64,000 bases of DNA, from NCBI GenBank assembly GCA_033296885.1, contig MU863938.1, positions 124,001-188,000 of the forward strand. Reading direction: 5' to 3'. Under the pieces are notes generated by a model. That model saw only the letters and a program-made list of their open reading frames with translations. It had not been told where the DNA came from and ran no database searches. This document shows, one piece after another, positions 10,148-21,559 of this stretch; the stretch's first letter is position 1, and each line of letters opens with the position of its first letter. Both the position numbers and the translations under genes were made by a program. This DNA is from Triangularia verruculosa (Eukaryota > Ascomycota > Sordariomycetes > Sordariales > Podosporaceae).

Positions 10148-10387
10148 AAAACAGAGAAAACGGATACTGAGATAGAGGAGGATGATGAGATGGCGGCTGA
10201 GTAGACTGAGGATGAGACGCCTGAGATGGTGCAGATGGGAACTATGGGGGATTATTATATTTATAAACCCGGCAAGATTCTCGGCGAGGTTGAGGAAGAT
10301 GGTAATGAGGAGATGGCAATGGTTAGACATGAGGGAGAAGGATCTGAGCATAATGGGTTGGAGGAGGGCAATGATTATAAGGAGTAA
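10148..10387 (+). pseudogene. Acidic coding relic with internal TAG
   Basis: The frame reads TEKTDTEIEEDDEMAAE, then TAG, then TEDETPEMVQMG...YYIYKPGKILGEVEEDG...NDYKE and TAA. Its coherent acidic composition on both sides of the stop suggests an old C-terminus. A CAG to TAG change is what RIP makes. The family is unknown. Confidence 0.35.
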
Positions 10388-10452
10388 GGACGCTTATGTT
10401 CATTCTTTGTAAGAAATGTTGACTGGAGTTTCTTTTTGCTCGCTGTATATTT

Positions 10453-11783
10453 TTAAACTCGCTTTAAACTATCTACAATAAACTCTTATATATATAATAA
10501 AAGCTAGCGCAGAGGTGAATGTAGGACGATAATATATCGAGGTTTAGGGTATAAATACTCTTTCGATTATATTCTACTGCAACTTATCTATAGTAATATA
10601 CCTATAATATCGGATCTATCGATAATACTATTAATAACTTATAAAAGGTAATATTGTATTTAAGATTATAAAGAAAGACCTTTTACCGTTATATCTTCGA
10701 AGTATACTTACTACCTATATACCTTAAGACATTCTACCGAAGTATATAAGAAAATAGGCCTTTAGCTATCTCTTTAGTATATTAACTATTTCCTAATATA
10801 TTTAGTATTTTTAAAAGGCCTACTAAAAATATTTAAAGCCTTTCGATTATTATTAAAAACTTTTATATATTATTAAATACCTTCTTACTATCTTTTTAAA
10901 CCTTTAAACGAAATTTAAAGGTATTATAATAATCTTAAAAGGCCTTTAGACTATCTTAGAAAGGCTTAATACTATTATAGAAGTCTTATTAACTATCCTT
11001 TAAGGTATTTCGACTAATTTTAAGCCTATTCGAGAAACTAATATAGCTATTATCTTTTTACTATCTATTTCCCCGGGAAAATATCCCTATAATAATATAC
11101 AATTTCTTTCCTGTAATTTTTTATAGATAAATATTTACGCTCCTTTAATAGCTGGAAATCTCTTTTAGAGTTTAAAGTTAGGTTTATCGTATATTATATT
11201 ACAACTAGTAGCTAGTTTATTTCTAAACGAATATCGTAGCGCTTTTAACGTTTGCGTATAGCTAAACGGTAGCTTAGCTCGGAGGCTATTTTGTATAGCT
11301 CTTGAACGCTATATTAATAAAAATAAATGTAAAATAATCGCTTATCTTTATTACTATATTTTTTTGGTATATTAAGATGTAGTTAATATTAGACCGCTAG
11401 TAAATCGTTAGCCGTTAACTAAAGTGGGGCATTTAGGAGAAATGTTTATAATATCACTGTTAATTGGACTCGTGACTGGGAACTGCAATATAGAAATTCC
11501 AAACCGCAACTGAAATATCCCTCCCTGGGTTGGTCAACGCTACAAATTTCAAGTCAAAACTGAAAAAGAACCAAAGGAGCGTCCATGGTGCATATCCAGC
11601 GCCGATAATTGCCCCGGCAACCCGGACCCACATTTGTCAACATCCGTCCCCCAATCCCCCCTAACCACCCTTCCTTCCTTTCCTTCTTCCCCAGCGTTTC
11701 AATTGCCTTTCCTTTCACATCATCTCTGTCTCCTTTCACCCTGCTTACAGTGCGCTGTTCAAAGGCGGCCGGAAAGCCGGTTT
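10453..11783 (-). repeat. Right arm of the 1.3-kb inverted repeat (RIP-mutated AT-rich block and AOX 3' end)
   Basis: Reverse complement of 1738-3072. The 10453-11400 part is extremely AT-rich with stops in all frames; 11400-11758 is the more GC-rich 3' flank of the intact AOX; 11759-11783 is its coding end. Here the repeat lies directly downstream of a working-looking gene. Confidence 0.85.
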
Positions 11784-14382
11784 TCGCCGGGTGCGTGGTA
11801 GTCGGGAACCCGCATCTCGAGAGCCTCACCTGAATATCCCAGATCTTCAGCGACGAGAGCCGCTGCCTTTTCCCCAATAGTAAGAGCAGTTGAGAATGTG
11901 TTACAGCCAACGTTATCGGGGCAAATGGAGAGGTCTGCCACCTTGAGACCCTTGACGCCGTGAACGTTGAGGCGCTCGTCGAGGACTCCGTGCTTGACGA
12001 TGCTGTTTCCCTCCCTGGGCGCCATGGAGCATGTTCCAAGACAGTGCCAGGTGGTCTCCACGTGCCGTTTGACCCATTCTTCGATGGCTTGGATGTCCTT
12101 CTTGGTATACTTGAGTTCCTTTCTCTTGTCCTTGCGATTGCTTGAAACAATACGCTTGATGTTTTCTGGCGTCAACTTGTCATCGGGCTCAGGAAGAGGG
12201 ACACTCCAGCTGCCGTGCTGAATACCAGCTGTGACGTTTCCAGGAAGAGCATAGGCGTTTGTGTCTAGGATGTTGTGTCAGGTTTTCCATTGTTTAGGAC
12301 GACTTCTTCGAGTTTGGACTTACCAGCAAGATTGAGATCATGGGCGCGAGCTTCCGAATCAAAATCGAAGAAGGGATGCAAGTTCTGGCACTCCCCTGCG
12401 TAGGCATCCATTCGTCGGGCCGTCTCACGAGACTGCATGGTTGGTAATAGGTACCAAGTCAGCCTAATCTGTCAAGATATTACCCGTGCCTCTCAATCCT
12501 AAAATAATACTTCTCGGCCACGTAAATAGTGAGGTACCTGAACTGGGCGGCAGCAAGAATAGGCTGAAAGGAAGTAAGAGGGGATGGTTTAGAAAAAAAG
12601 GGGTTGGCAAAGAAACAACATTCATCATGTCAACCTACCTTGATGTAACCCCAGACCATAGGCACCATATCCCGAGGATCACTCATAAACCCGGCATCAA
12701 AGTCCGGAACAGCGTACGGGTCCGGAGATGTGATATGTGTTTTGCCTCTCGAAAATGGATATTCAAGAAAATGGAACCTGAATACAAATATGTGTCAGAG
12801 AAACAATACTCGGTTGTCAAACTGTGGGACTCACATTGTGAAGTAACGGCCGGGCGGGATGAGCATATGATCGCCGAAAAAACCAGAAATGACTGAATAA
12901 TGCATAAGAGGCTTGTCCGGCTTGTTCTTGAAGTACGAATCCCATCCCTCCTTGAAGTCCGGCGTTGGCCACGACTCAAACTCCTTCAGTTCCTCCTTCG
13001 TCGGGCGAATCTTGACACCAGCTTCGATGCCGTTGGTAGCCAAAGGGCCGGTCCCCTTGAGGTTCCATTCCTCAAAGACGCCTATGCCCATGTCAGTATT
13101 CCTTTTGACCGCCGTTCAACGATTTGAGGACAAACATACGCTTCTGGGTTTCAGGATCACCACGGGCAAAATCGTCAAAGCTCTCAACACCAGGCTTAGC
13201 TCGGTAGAGACTGAACGTTAGGTAATGATCTTGAAAGTTCAGACCGACACCAGGAAGATCAACGATAGGCTTCACTCCAGCGGCGCGGAGCTTCGCAGGG
13301 TCACCAATTCCAGAGCGCTGGAGAATCAAGGGCGAGCTCATGGTACCCCCTGACACGACGATTTGCTTGCGCGCACGGAAGATGCGAGTGCCTGGATTCT
13401 ACGAGGAGGTCAGCTTTGAGGTGGATGACAGATTAAGGCAGGTGCGTAGGTACATTGCCCATCGGCTTTGTAGGGACGGTCTGGACCGCGACAGCCCTGC
13501 CATTCTCAATGATGACTTTGTCCACTTTCGTATTACATGCAAGATATAGGTTGGAATGCACCGCACGGGTGGCATGGATGTACGCGTGAGCCGCATCGCT
13601 TCGGCGGCCGGTCTGCAGGGATTGCCTTGTCAGTCATGAACACAAATATCAAACCGCTGCTGCTGATGGCAAACTTACATCACGGTTGATCCACTTGAGC
13701 CACTGCTCAGCACCATGACCAGTCTTCAGATCTTGGAGGTCGTCAACGATGGGGATGCCTTGGGACTCGGCGGCCCGAAGGAAGTCGTCCTTGATCGGAT
13801 ACTGGTAGTTTCCGAAAGAGACCTTGATTGGTCCCTCAAAACCGTGGGTCTCCCTGTTGTGAGATGCACGCTGGTAAGTCTCGAACTTCTTCATAAAAGG
13901 AAGGAGCTCTTCAGTTGTCCATCCTTTGGCCTGGAAGTCATCATAGTCTGAAGCAGATGCTCTCGTGTACATCTATCAAAAGTCAGTAAAGGTGCCACAT
14001 GGCTGTCTCGAAAAACATACCATGAAGTTGATCGAGCTTCCGCCTCCTAAAACGTTGGCTGCTGGAACAATGGCACCTCTACCGGAGAGCGCTGGTGAAG
14101 GATTGGACTCATAGAAGGTTGCTGTCTTGGAGTCAAGCTTCATGTTCCGTGGGAAGATCCCTGGTCGGAACACCCACGGGTTGTTAAGATTGTTCTCCCC
14201 TGCCTCAATCAACAATACCTTGAGGTTGTGATCCAGGTTCGCCAACCTAGGAGAGACAATTAGCCATCACATTGTGGTCTCTGACATCCTTGATGGGAAT
14301 GCTCTCACCTCCCGGCCACCACACAGCCGCAGCTGCCACCACCACAGACGATGATATCAAATTCCTCAGGTAGAGGCGACAT
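11759..14382 (-). CDS. AOX1: Alcohol (methanol-type) oxidase, GMC flavoprotein, peroxisomal
   Basis: Nine exons give 670 aa with phase kept throughout: 14309-14382, 14021-14246, 13679-13972, 13454-13612, 13140-13398, 12835-13081, 12639-12777, 12324-12432, 11759-12264. It aligns end to end with yeast AOX as remembered: FAD motif GGGSCGCVVAG near residue 14, AGENNLNNPWV, NVLGGGSSINFM, GDPAKLRAAGVKP, PLATNGIEAGVKIRPT, and catalytic His576 (WHCLG) with Asn624 (VGCNT). AOX oxidises short-chain alcohols to aldehydes with O2, giving H2O2. The C-terminus is -SGRL, weaker than a standard PTS1, while the broken copies nearby end -ASRL. A 206-nt intron (12433-12638) is the longest. The downstream region is RIP-mutated repeat. 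Confidence 0.93.
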
Positions 14383-16495
14383 GTTGATGGTTCCAGTTTC
14401 GAATCACAGAATCTGGATCCAAGTCTTGGGAGACTGAGATGCTCGATTGACTCTCGAGAATAACACAAAACGGGAGAAAATGATCATTTCTTATATTCAG
14501 CCCGAGCAGAACCGCAACTTGGCCACCTGCCGACCGACCCCCGCTTTCCTTGAACCCCTTTGACTATCACGACGCTCGGAGACTGCATCTTCCCCTCTTC
14601 TTCGTATCCTGATCCCCGATCCTGCATGCCTGAGTGGTCAATGCCTTGGGGTCGAGCGTACGTCGACATGCGCACTCCTTGTCCACGGCCGGATCCTGCT
14701 GACACTTGGCCTGCTTGGATGCATATCATTATTGGGAACCCCTCACCCAGGAGATGATATTCATGGGACGACAGGTTACAGTGTCTCTGCCGGCCTGGGT
14801 GAAAGGAGGCTTGATGTTGACAGCGATGCATACTGGGATAATCCAGCGAATGTGATTGGAGCCCGCCCTCTTTCAAGCTGCATAGTCAAGCTGCTATCTT
14901 GAAGGGGTATTAATGTTCAACAGACAACCCGTACCGCCAACTCGCACTCCGGTTTTCCGAGGTCACTTTGCTTCTGCGCGATGGGCTATGGCCGGCCGTG
15001 AAGAGGGCCCGGCCGGGCTTAATTTAAAGATCCAGCATTCTATCCAAAGATCCCGTTTGCAGATAAACCGACATGATGCTTTATCAGAAGCTGTGAAACG
15101 TCGGTACATATAACTGGACCCCGGTGTTTCCTCCAAGTGGGAGATGTCATGGGACGGACGGTCTACCCTCCATCGTCTCCCTTGACCGGTCGTATTTTAT
15201 CCGATGTATTGCCTGTGGGCTGCAATTGAGTGAGGTCGGGCACCGCGCCGGTACTTGCCATACTGATCAGCATGGAAGCATGGAAATGGAGCTTGACCAC
15301 GCTGACATTTGATCCACTTCTCCACGTCCAAACGTTCCCCGGAACGCTTGTCGTACATTAGCGCAGCTCCAAACGCCACCAGATCAAGTGCTCCACACTG
15401 GGTTGGGGTTACTCACCACAGGTAAACGACGAAGAACCCGACACCACTCCGTCTCTGGACCTCCCTGAGCCAAAAAAAATCGATGAAGGGATAGGTGGGA
15501 AGTGGAAACACTTACAGGACAAATTCCCCGTTGTTTCACAACATCAATCTGCATGCATGCAGCACGCTGCGGACAATCAAGAAAGCGGGCATCTCAATTG
15601 ACAAGCCAACACCCGAAGTGATAGCCACGAATATGGGTTGTGTATGCTGCCTCGACTTTATACGGTACGTTAATTGTTCTTGTACGTTGAAATTTCGGTT
15701 GTTAGTACGGGATGATGTATTTTGGTCGTGCGGAGACAGTATCGGCAGGGCTGTCTGGACAGACTATCGAAGAGGTGTGGTAGACTACGACTTGGCTCAA
15801 GGATATCGACTCTAATGTTACAGATGTACCACTTCTCGGCCATCGAAGAAAGGTCACCTGCCCAGTTTCAATTGCCATCCGTGTTATATCCACAGAGCCA
15901 AGACTTCCGTGTTCCGCCAACAAGCAAGATACCGAGTCCAAGATGTACGTGGCTAAGCAACAACTCACCACTGAAGCCGTATTATGATGGCACCCCTGAG
16001 CTACGAGGTCAGCTGCCAATAGGGTAGGACGCCATACTCCCTTTACCACACACAAAGGTCGTAATATTGCACACATGGGAGGGGTAGATTGGCAGCTTGG
16101 CTTGCCGAAAGCATGGCGATTTACCCTCACGAGGCGTGGGCTTAAACCCGAGAGCCGGCAGATGTTGCAATGTCTAGGTCACCTTGTCCACCTAGGTAGA
16201 TACCTACACACAGCCGGCACCAGCTTTCTCCAAATGCACTCAGGGCTCCTTTCCCTTCCCCTCACCCTCCTCTTTCTGTTTCCACCAATCTTTGCCAAAT
16301 ACTGACCACGAATCGGAACAGAGGTAAGCCATTGACCAATCAGACCTCACAATCTACGTACCTCTTAAGACCGAGAATTCTCCGTCGGGCACATCATGGG
16401 AACGGAAAATACCAGGAAGGAGCCCGAAGCAGCATCTTGATATGGCTGTTCTGGCTCCTGAATGATGCGAGCACACTGAACCGAGCTTGGGACTG
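14383..16495. other. AOX upstream region and long intergenic stretch
   Basis: About 2.1 kb with no supportable gene. It should hold the AOX promoter. ORFs of 60-140 residues overlap on both strands and have no recognisable motifs. Confidence 0.45.
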
Positions 16496-16659
16496 GAACT
16501 GAGGCCAAAAGGTGGTGAATTAGTCAGGCAAGTAGCCAAGCAGCCACCAGCCGGAGCGAGGAAAAGGATGTGGGCTTGGAAGAAGCCTGGACCAGAGAGT
16601 AGGCTCACACAACATACACCCCCAAGCTCACAGACTGACTGAGGTTCTCACTGAATACC
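16496..16659 (+). repeat. 164-bp inverted repeat, left copy
   Basis: By eye every base matches the reverse complement of 18301-18464. The plus strand encodes a basic peptide tail (KGGELVRQVAKQPPAG) related to the end of the small gene at 48293-48876. A 164-bp length is below what RIP normally needs, which fits its clean state. Confidence 0.92.
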
Positions 16660-16794
16660 TGTCTATAAACATAATCATCCTATTATGGTGTCTATGAGGG
16701 AACTCATACGCCTAGTAAGAACAGCTATAATTAAGAGAACGACAGTGTACATAGTCTCTCAACGAACCCTATAACAGTGCATAGGCCTCCAAAG

Positions 16795-16950
16795 AATGTC
16801 AATAGGCCTCTAAAGATTGCTAACAGGCCTCTAAAGATAGTTAACATGTCTCTTAAGATAGCTAATAGACGTCCAAAGATAGTTACTGAGCCTCCAAAAC
16901 AATCAACAGGCTCTAAATATAGTTAATAGGCCTTTAAAGATAGATGCATC
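16795..16950. repeat. Degenerate 21-bp tandem repeat tract 2
   Basis: About seven units of TAGGCCTCTAAAGATAGTTAA-like sequence, with scattered substitutions. Lies between the 164-bp repeat and the MYND gene. Confidence 0.8.
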
Positions 16951-17287
16951 GACCACCTATTTAGAGCATGGCGAGTGATGTCTGCTGATGAATTCAGGGA
17001 TGAGATCTTCATTAGGTAAGCGACCTCAGAAGACAACAAACAAGAGTGCGCTGCAGACTTTGTTGGAGGCTTTCCTTTCCAGGCTCTGTCTTTTGTACGC
17101 GTCTTGAGTCTGTGATGCCTGGATTCACATTGTGGGTCCTTTGTAAATCACCGGTTTAATGTTTGCCAACCTCCACCAAAATTCCCTTGCGAATTTGAGA
17201 ACTGCTCCTTCACCCTTCTCTCTCTTTCTCCCTAACTCAACTATCTGAACCCCTACCATCCATCTCGATCATTGAACTCCGGCCAAG

Positions 17288-18243
17288 ATGACGGTTCCTG
17301 CAAAGGTTCCCGTGTTGCTGACACGATTTGGAGAAAGTAGGTCTCTTGCCGCAATATTTTCCAGTTCTCCGCAGTTACTGACTGCCCAATCTCAGCACTG
17401 CCCAGGTCCGACTTTGACATCATGCTGTGGTACACCTCCCAGTTCGCCCTCGGCGCCATTGCTTTGGAGTACGGCCAAGATGACTTCGATATCAAAACCG
17501 TGATCGAAAAGGCTGATCTAGAGTTCATGACCGACGAGTCACACGACTGGAACGCCAGGTTCAAGCAATGGGTAGCTGATGAGCGACTGGCCCACAACGA
17601 TTTCGAGTTTGGTGACAATCGCGACACCCGATTCGGCAAGCTCCTCGAGTTGGCCAGTACCCAAGGCTTCATGCCGGACCGCTGGCGTAAGCCCAAGTAT
17701 CACGGCATCATTCTCGCCGCGTGCATGATGGAGGACGGCTGGTGGATTAAGCCAGACAATTTGAAGTACCTTCGCAAGATCGCGCTCGAGTCGCCGTGCC
17801 ATAGCCACTTCTCCGACCCCGGTTACGAACACGGCCTTTGTGAGCCTGGGAGAAGACAGTTTCTCGCGGCACTGGAGCATTACAGACCAGGCATTCGTCG
17901 GCGGTTCAGGGTACCCTCTTGCTTTTCCTGCGGGAAGATCAAAGATGACATTGGGAGGAGCCTGGTTCAGTGCTCTGGTTGTAAGCACTCGATCGGAGCC
18001 TGGTATTGCGAAAAGGTAGGGTTAGGGTTGTTAGGAGTATACAGTGCTAACCGGGCTGTTGCCTTCCCATGTATCTAGGACTGCCAGAAGCTGGATTGGC
18101 AGCGCCACAGGCCGACTTGCGGCATTGACATCCGCGGGTGGCCCCGATTTAAACTCGACATGGACAAGATGGATCCACGGGCTCGTGATGAGTTCTTTAC
18201 GAACATTGCGTTAGCATCCTTCATAAAGTCCGCAAAAAACTAA
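17288..18243 (+). CDS. MYND-type zinc finger protein
   Basis: Three exons (17288-17336, 17396-18015, 18079-18243) give 277 aa in phase. The C-terminus is a full MYND finger: Cys192, 195, 209, 212, 221 and 225, His233 and Cys237 (CFSC..CSGC..YCEKDC..H..C). MYND fingers usually bind proline-rich partners and are common in fungal proteins of unknown role. The rest has no known domain, but a YHGIILAACMM...IKPDNLKYLR block is shared with the minus-strand paralogue at 18932-19848. It lies between two 164-bp inverted repeats. The second intron begins GTAGGGTTAGGG, a chance telomere-like string. Confidence 0.8.
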
Positions 18244-18300
18244 TTCTGGCCGGATATTTCTTGTTCGCTCTCGCAGGAGGCACATGGAGGAATTCGGATA

Positions 18301-18464
18301 GGTATTCAGTGAGAACCTCAGTCAGTCTGTGAGCTTGGGGGTGTATGTTGTGTGAGCCTACTCTCTGGTCCAGGCTTCTTCCAAGCCCACATCCTTTTCC
18401 TCGCTCCGGCTGGTGGCTGCTTGGCTACTTGCCTGACTAATTCACCACCTTTTGGCCTCAGTTC
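18301..18464 (-). repeat. 164-bp inverted repeat, right copy
   Basis: Starts 58 bp after the MYND stop codon. The minus strand carries the KGGELV peptide frame, continuing upstream to about 18635. See the left copy at 16496-16659. Confidence 0.92.
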
Positions 18465-18931
18465 AACTTTGTGCCGTGCTATGTCAAGTGTCAATGAAGA
18501 GGCCACAAAAGCAAGTAGGTGTGTTGATTTCTGGGCAAGAGTCCTTTTTACATGGGTTTGATGTATGGGGTTGTGTTTGGTAGGAGGAAGTTGGGAGTGG
18601 TAATTGAGGTGGTGATTGGTGCGGTCTTTGGTCAACGATCCACAGGGTCCAAAGACCCCGCGGTCTTCATAATATAGACGCAGATCAAGGGACGTAAATT
18701 AAATTCACTCCCTGAACTAAGAGTACTTCACTATCTTAGCTACCCGAAGATCCGAAAAGTGCTCAGATGCCAGGATAATATTGGCTTCTGCCAGAACATG
18801 AAAGAGGGCCAGTCCGGGGCTTGATGAATCATCAGATTCAGGCGGTACATGGTGCCCAATTTATCATCAAAATCTCCTTGCCGCTAAAGCTTCTCCTGAT
18901 GAACGCAATGATTTCATGCGTTATCTGTTCA
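18465..18931. other. Spacer between the MYND paralogues
   Basis: The minus strand carries a 105-residue frame (18318-18635) that includes the KGGELV tail of the repeat; upstream of the repeat it is low complexity. No other gene seen. Confidence 0.4.
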
Positions 18932-19848
18932 TTAGGCTTGTGGCTTGCCACAGGTTTTCTTGTGGCGGTTCCAGTCTTTGGCTTGACAGGTCTGCGTATA
19001 AAAAGAAGCTTGGTTAGCAAAAGCATAGACCTAGGAATTGATGATCATACCGTGTCGCAGTAACGCGCTCGATGGCAACGTGCGCATCGAAGCAAATCCT
19101 TCCCAATGTCAAGCTTGATCTGGCCACACGTGAAGCAGCTGCGGGTAATGAGTCAGTGCTGTTGATCAGTGAACAGCAGGAAGATGAACATACCTGGGGC
19201 AATCAAAGTCTCGGGGAACACCTGGAACATAGTGGTCCAGTGCCGCAAGAAACTGTGTTTTAGCGGGGTGGAAAAAAGCCCCTATCGGCACATCCGCCGT
19301 TATACAACCGGGCTTCGTGGACCATTCGACGACGGAACTGCAGGTCTTCATGCTTGATCTTTGCGCCGGTTCGCAAGAAAATCGCACCGAGCATGATGTT
19401 TCGATGATAGATAACAGCAGTGACGAAGCCTTCGTTGGGCTTGAGATGAGTGGATCCAATAAGCTTATCAGCAATACCATCATCAAGCTTTGAACGCACA
19501 GAGGAAACGTATGTTGAGAAGTCTTGAGTTGAAGGGTTGAAGCGTTTGACAGGCCTAGCCCGACCTTGGTAGAATTCAGCAGGACGATGAGCATCAGATC
19601 GACTGAACATGGATAGGAAATCCAGTTTCTCGGCTCCTGGCAGAAATCCATCGAGGTTCGTGCCAACAAAATCGACGAATTCGAGGGCCACCTCATTCTC
19701 GAAAAGTCCTGAAGTTGATTAGCGAATGGATGATAAGGTGCGACTTGCAAATAGCACTTACGCTCTCCCCAATCTTGCGACGCCCTGTTGGGATGATGTC
19801 ACATTCGCACATGGGCTTGAAAACTTCCATCAATCCAAAGGGGTCCAT
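18932..19848 (-). pseudogene. MYND-finger paralogue with two apparent frameshifts
   Basis: From ATG 19848 an exon reads MDPFGLMEVFKPMCECDI and ends at GTAAGT near 19761. The next block (19278-19706) is homologous to the neighbour gene only in another frame (VIYHRNIMLGAIF...IKHEDLQFRRRM). That frame ends at a TAA just after a run of six T near 19275, and the MYND part (FLAALDHY, C-x2-C...YCDTTCQAKDWNRHKKTC) resumes in the first frame, with two further introns. One extra base in the T run plus one at the first splice junction would explain it. The finger is complete. It could be a recent pseudogene, an assembly error, or an intron I have misplaced. Confidence 0.6.
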
Positions 19849-20283
19849 TTTGACAAGCTCCGGTGACAAGGTGGCGAGAAAGGGAAAGGGAAAGGAAAAG
19901 GTCGATGAAGATGAAAGAGGGTAAATTTGCCTCTACTAAAATCCAGAAATTAGAGTGCCAAAGCACCTGCCTGCGCCGATCGATAAAAATGCTGCCAGCT
20001 CACCATTCGCTGGTCGCTCCTTCCATGCTTGCTCTATAGGAATCAACAGTCACAGGCCCACTTTTTGATGTCCTTACCTGATGCTTCCAGAGGAAAGAGT
20101 GGGAATCAGCCAAATGACGTCCTCAGAAAACCCCAATGTTTAAGAGAGGCTCAATACCGGAGATGTATTCAAATTCCTTTAAAAACGCCTCCATCATAGT
20201 CAAACCCCGGCCCAAACATATCAGGCCCAACCCCCATGGTCAGCTCTGAGCTAAAAAAGCCCTGAATTCATAAGCTGTATCGC
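19849..20283. other. Intergenic
   Basis: Probable upstream region of the MYND paralogue. An AGGGAAAGGGAAAGG purine run at about 19873 is just 5' of its start. No gene seen. Confidence 0.4.
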
Positions 20284-20554
20284 TCACGCACTCGATGGCG
20301 AAAATCCCACAATCTCGCTTGTTCCAGCCTGCCCGCTGCTATCCACTGCCTTGAGCATCTGGGAAAGCGCGTCTCGGCAACGAGTAATGGTTTCATTCCC
20401 TCCGTCCAATCCGTGCAAGATTTCCTTTGCAGTATCCATCATCTTCTTCAATTCTGTAGCCGAGATCGCGGTGAGGACGGTGGTGTTGTCGCTTGACATC
20501 TTCTCAATAGCAAGGACACCGAGAAGAGCCAGAGACGCGCTGAATGCTGAAGGG
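20284..20554 (-). pseudogene. C-terminal fragment of a Zn2Cys6-type regulator (tentative)
   Basis: The minus-strand frame reads AFSASLALLGVLAIEKM, then MMDTAKEILHGL and RCRDALSQMLKAVDSS to TGA at 20284. The helix followed by RC.DAL..ML resembles the extreme C-terminus of fungal-specific transcription factors, from memory. No DNA-binding domain or upstream exon can be read beyond about 20555, where the sequence enters a repeated block. A small intact gene starting at ATG 20499 (71 aa) is the alternative. Confidence 0.35.
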
Positions 20555-20589
20555 AACAGGTCAGTTCTGTGGAAAAGTGGGCTCGTCTA

Positions 20590-20690
20590 GGCCCTGAAGC
20601 TCGCGAGAGCTTCAGAGGGCCAGACCACCAATATTGGTATCGGTTCCCAAAATGGAAGATGGCAGTGGTCTGGATTTTTGGTTCAAAGGT
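20590..20690 (+). repeat. Imperfect inverted repeat, left copy
   Basis: Blocks AGACCACCAATATTGGTATCG and GATGGCAGTGGTCTGG match, with about one mismatch in four, the reverse complement of 21560-21655. Could be the ends of a decayed element. Confidence 0.45.
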
Positions 20691-21559
20691 CTGGATTCTG
20701 GTTGCTTGTTTCGGAAGCCCTGAGAAGTGCCCTGCTGATGTGAAGCACATCTCCTACTGCCCTGACCAGATCGGAAAGAGTCGATGCCCCGCAATTGTAA
20801 AGCCATCGAGAGGTGTGTCCTTGTGTAGATGTATCTGAAGGTATTGAATCAATGAACAAAATAAGGACTGGCCTTAGCGCTAATATCTTTATTCCAAGGT
20901 AACGCAGGGAGAGGAGCACTCGTAGGTGAGTCGACTCCAGCATCGGCGGTGCGACGGTATCGATAAATTCTGACAGGTTATGATCTTTAAGTTCACTGGG
21001 AGGGTATCTTGCTACTGGGCTAATCTGAAAGAGAGTTTGGTCGTCTGTTTAAGAATATGACTTGGCTCCTGGCTCGAGCTAGAACCCAAGTTGTTGTCAT
21101 AGAGGCGCTCGAGGATGTCATCCATTAGATGGGTCACTGACCTGGGTATCCTGTCAGATAGGGGCCCAATAAGGGGGAAGGGCAGAGCTCTCACATTAGA
21201 GCATCGATATATGCGATACTTGCTCTTGATACACTGCTAGAGACGTTGCTGAACGCGATTTGGGCGCCTGGTTCTAGATTGATGTGTTTCAGTGGCATTT
21301 ACGGTGGTCATCCATACGTGAGACTTAGCGAACTACGAACATGTTAATATCCGTTGAAAAACAAAGCTAGGTAGGTACTATTGAAATACGCCTGGTGTGA
21401 AAGTTCAAGGAACCCAACAGTTGCATTTGACGTATTGATTGATCTATCGAACAAAAGAAAGACTATTCAAACGAGCGTAGGAAAGCCAATATATATATAC
21501 AATTAAGTAAGGCCAAAGGCCGAAGCCGGAGATATACTCAAACGAACCCAAGAATCTAT
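20691..21559. other. Sequence between the imperfect repeats
   Basis: No supportable gene; short ORFs only. AT content rises towards 21500. Confidence 0.4.

Noticed and set aside
12433..12638. Extra small exon (PILAAAQF) inside the long AOX intron
   Set aside because: It would shift the phase, and the family reads straight from IK to SRET.
18016..18030. Telomere-like GGGTTAGGGTT string
   Set aside because: Too short and inside an intron of the MYND gene.
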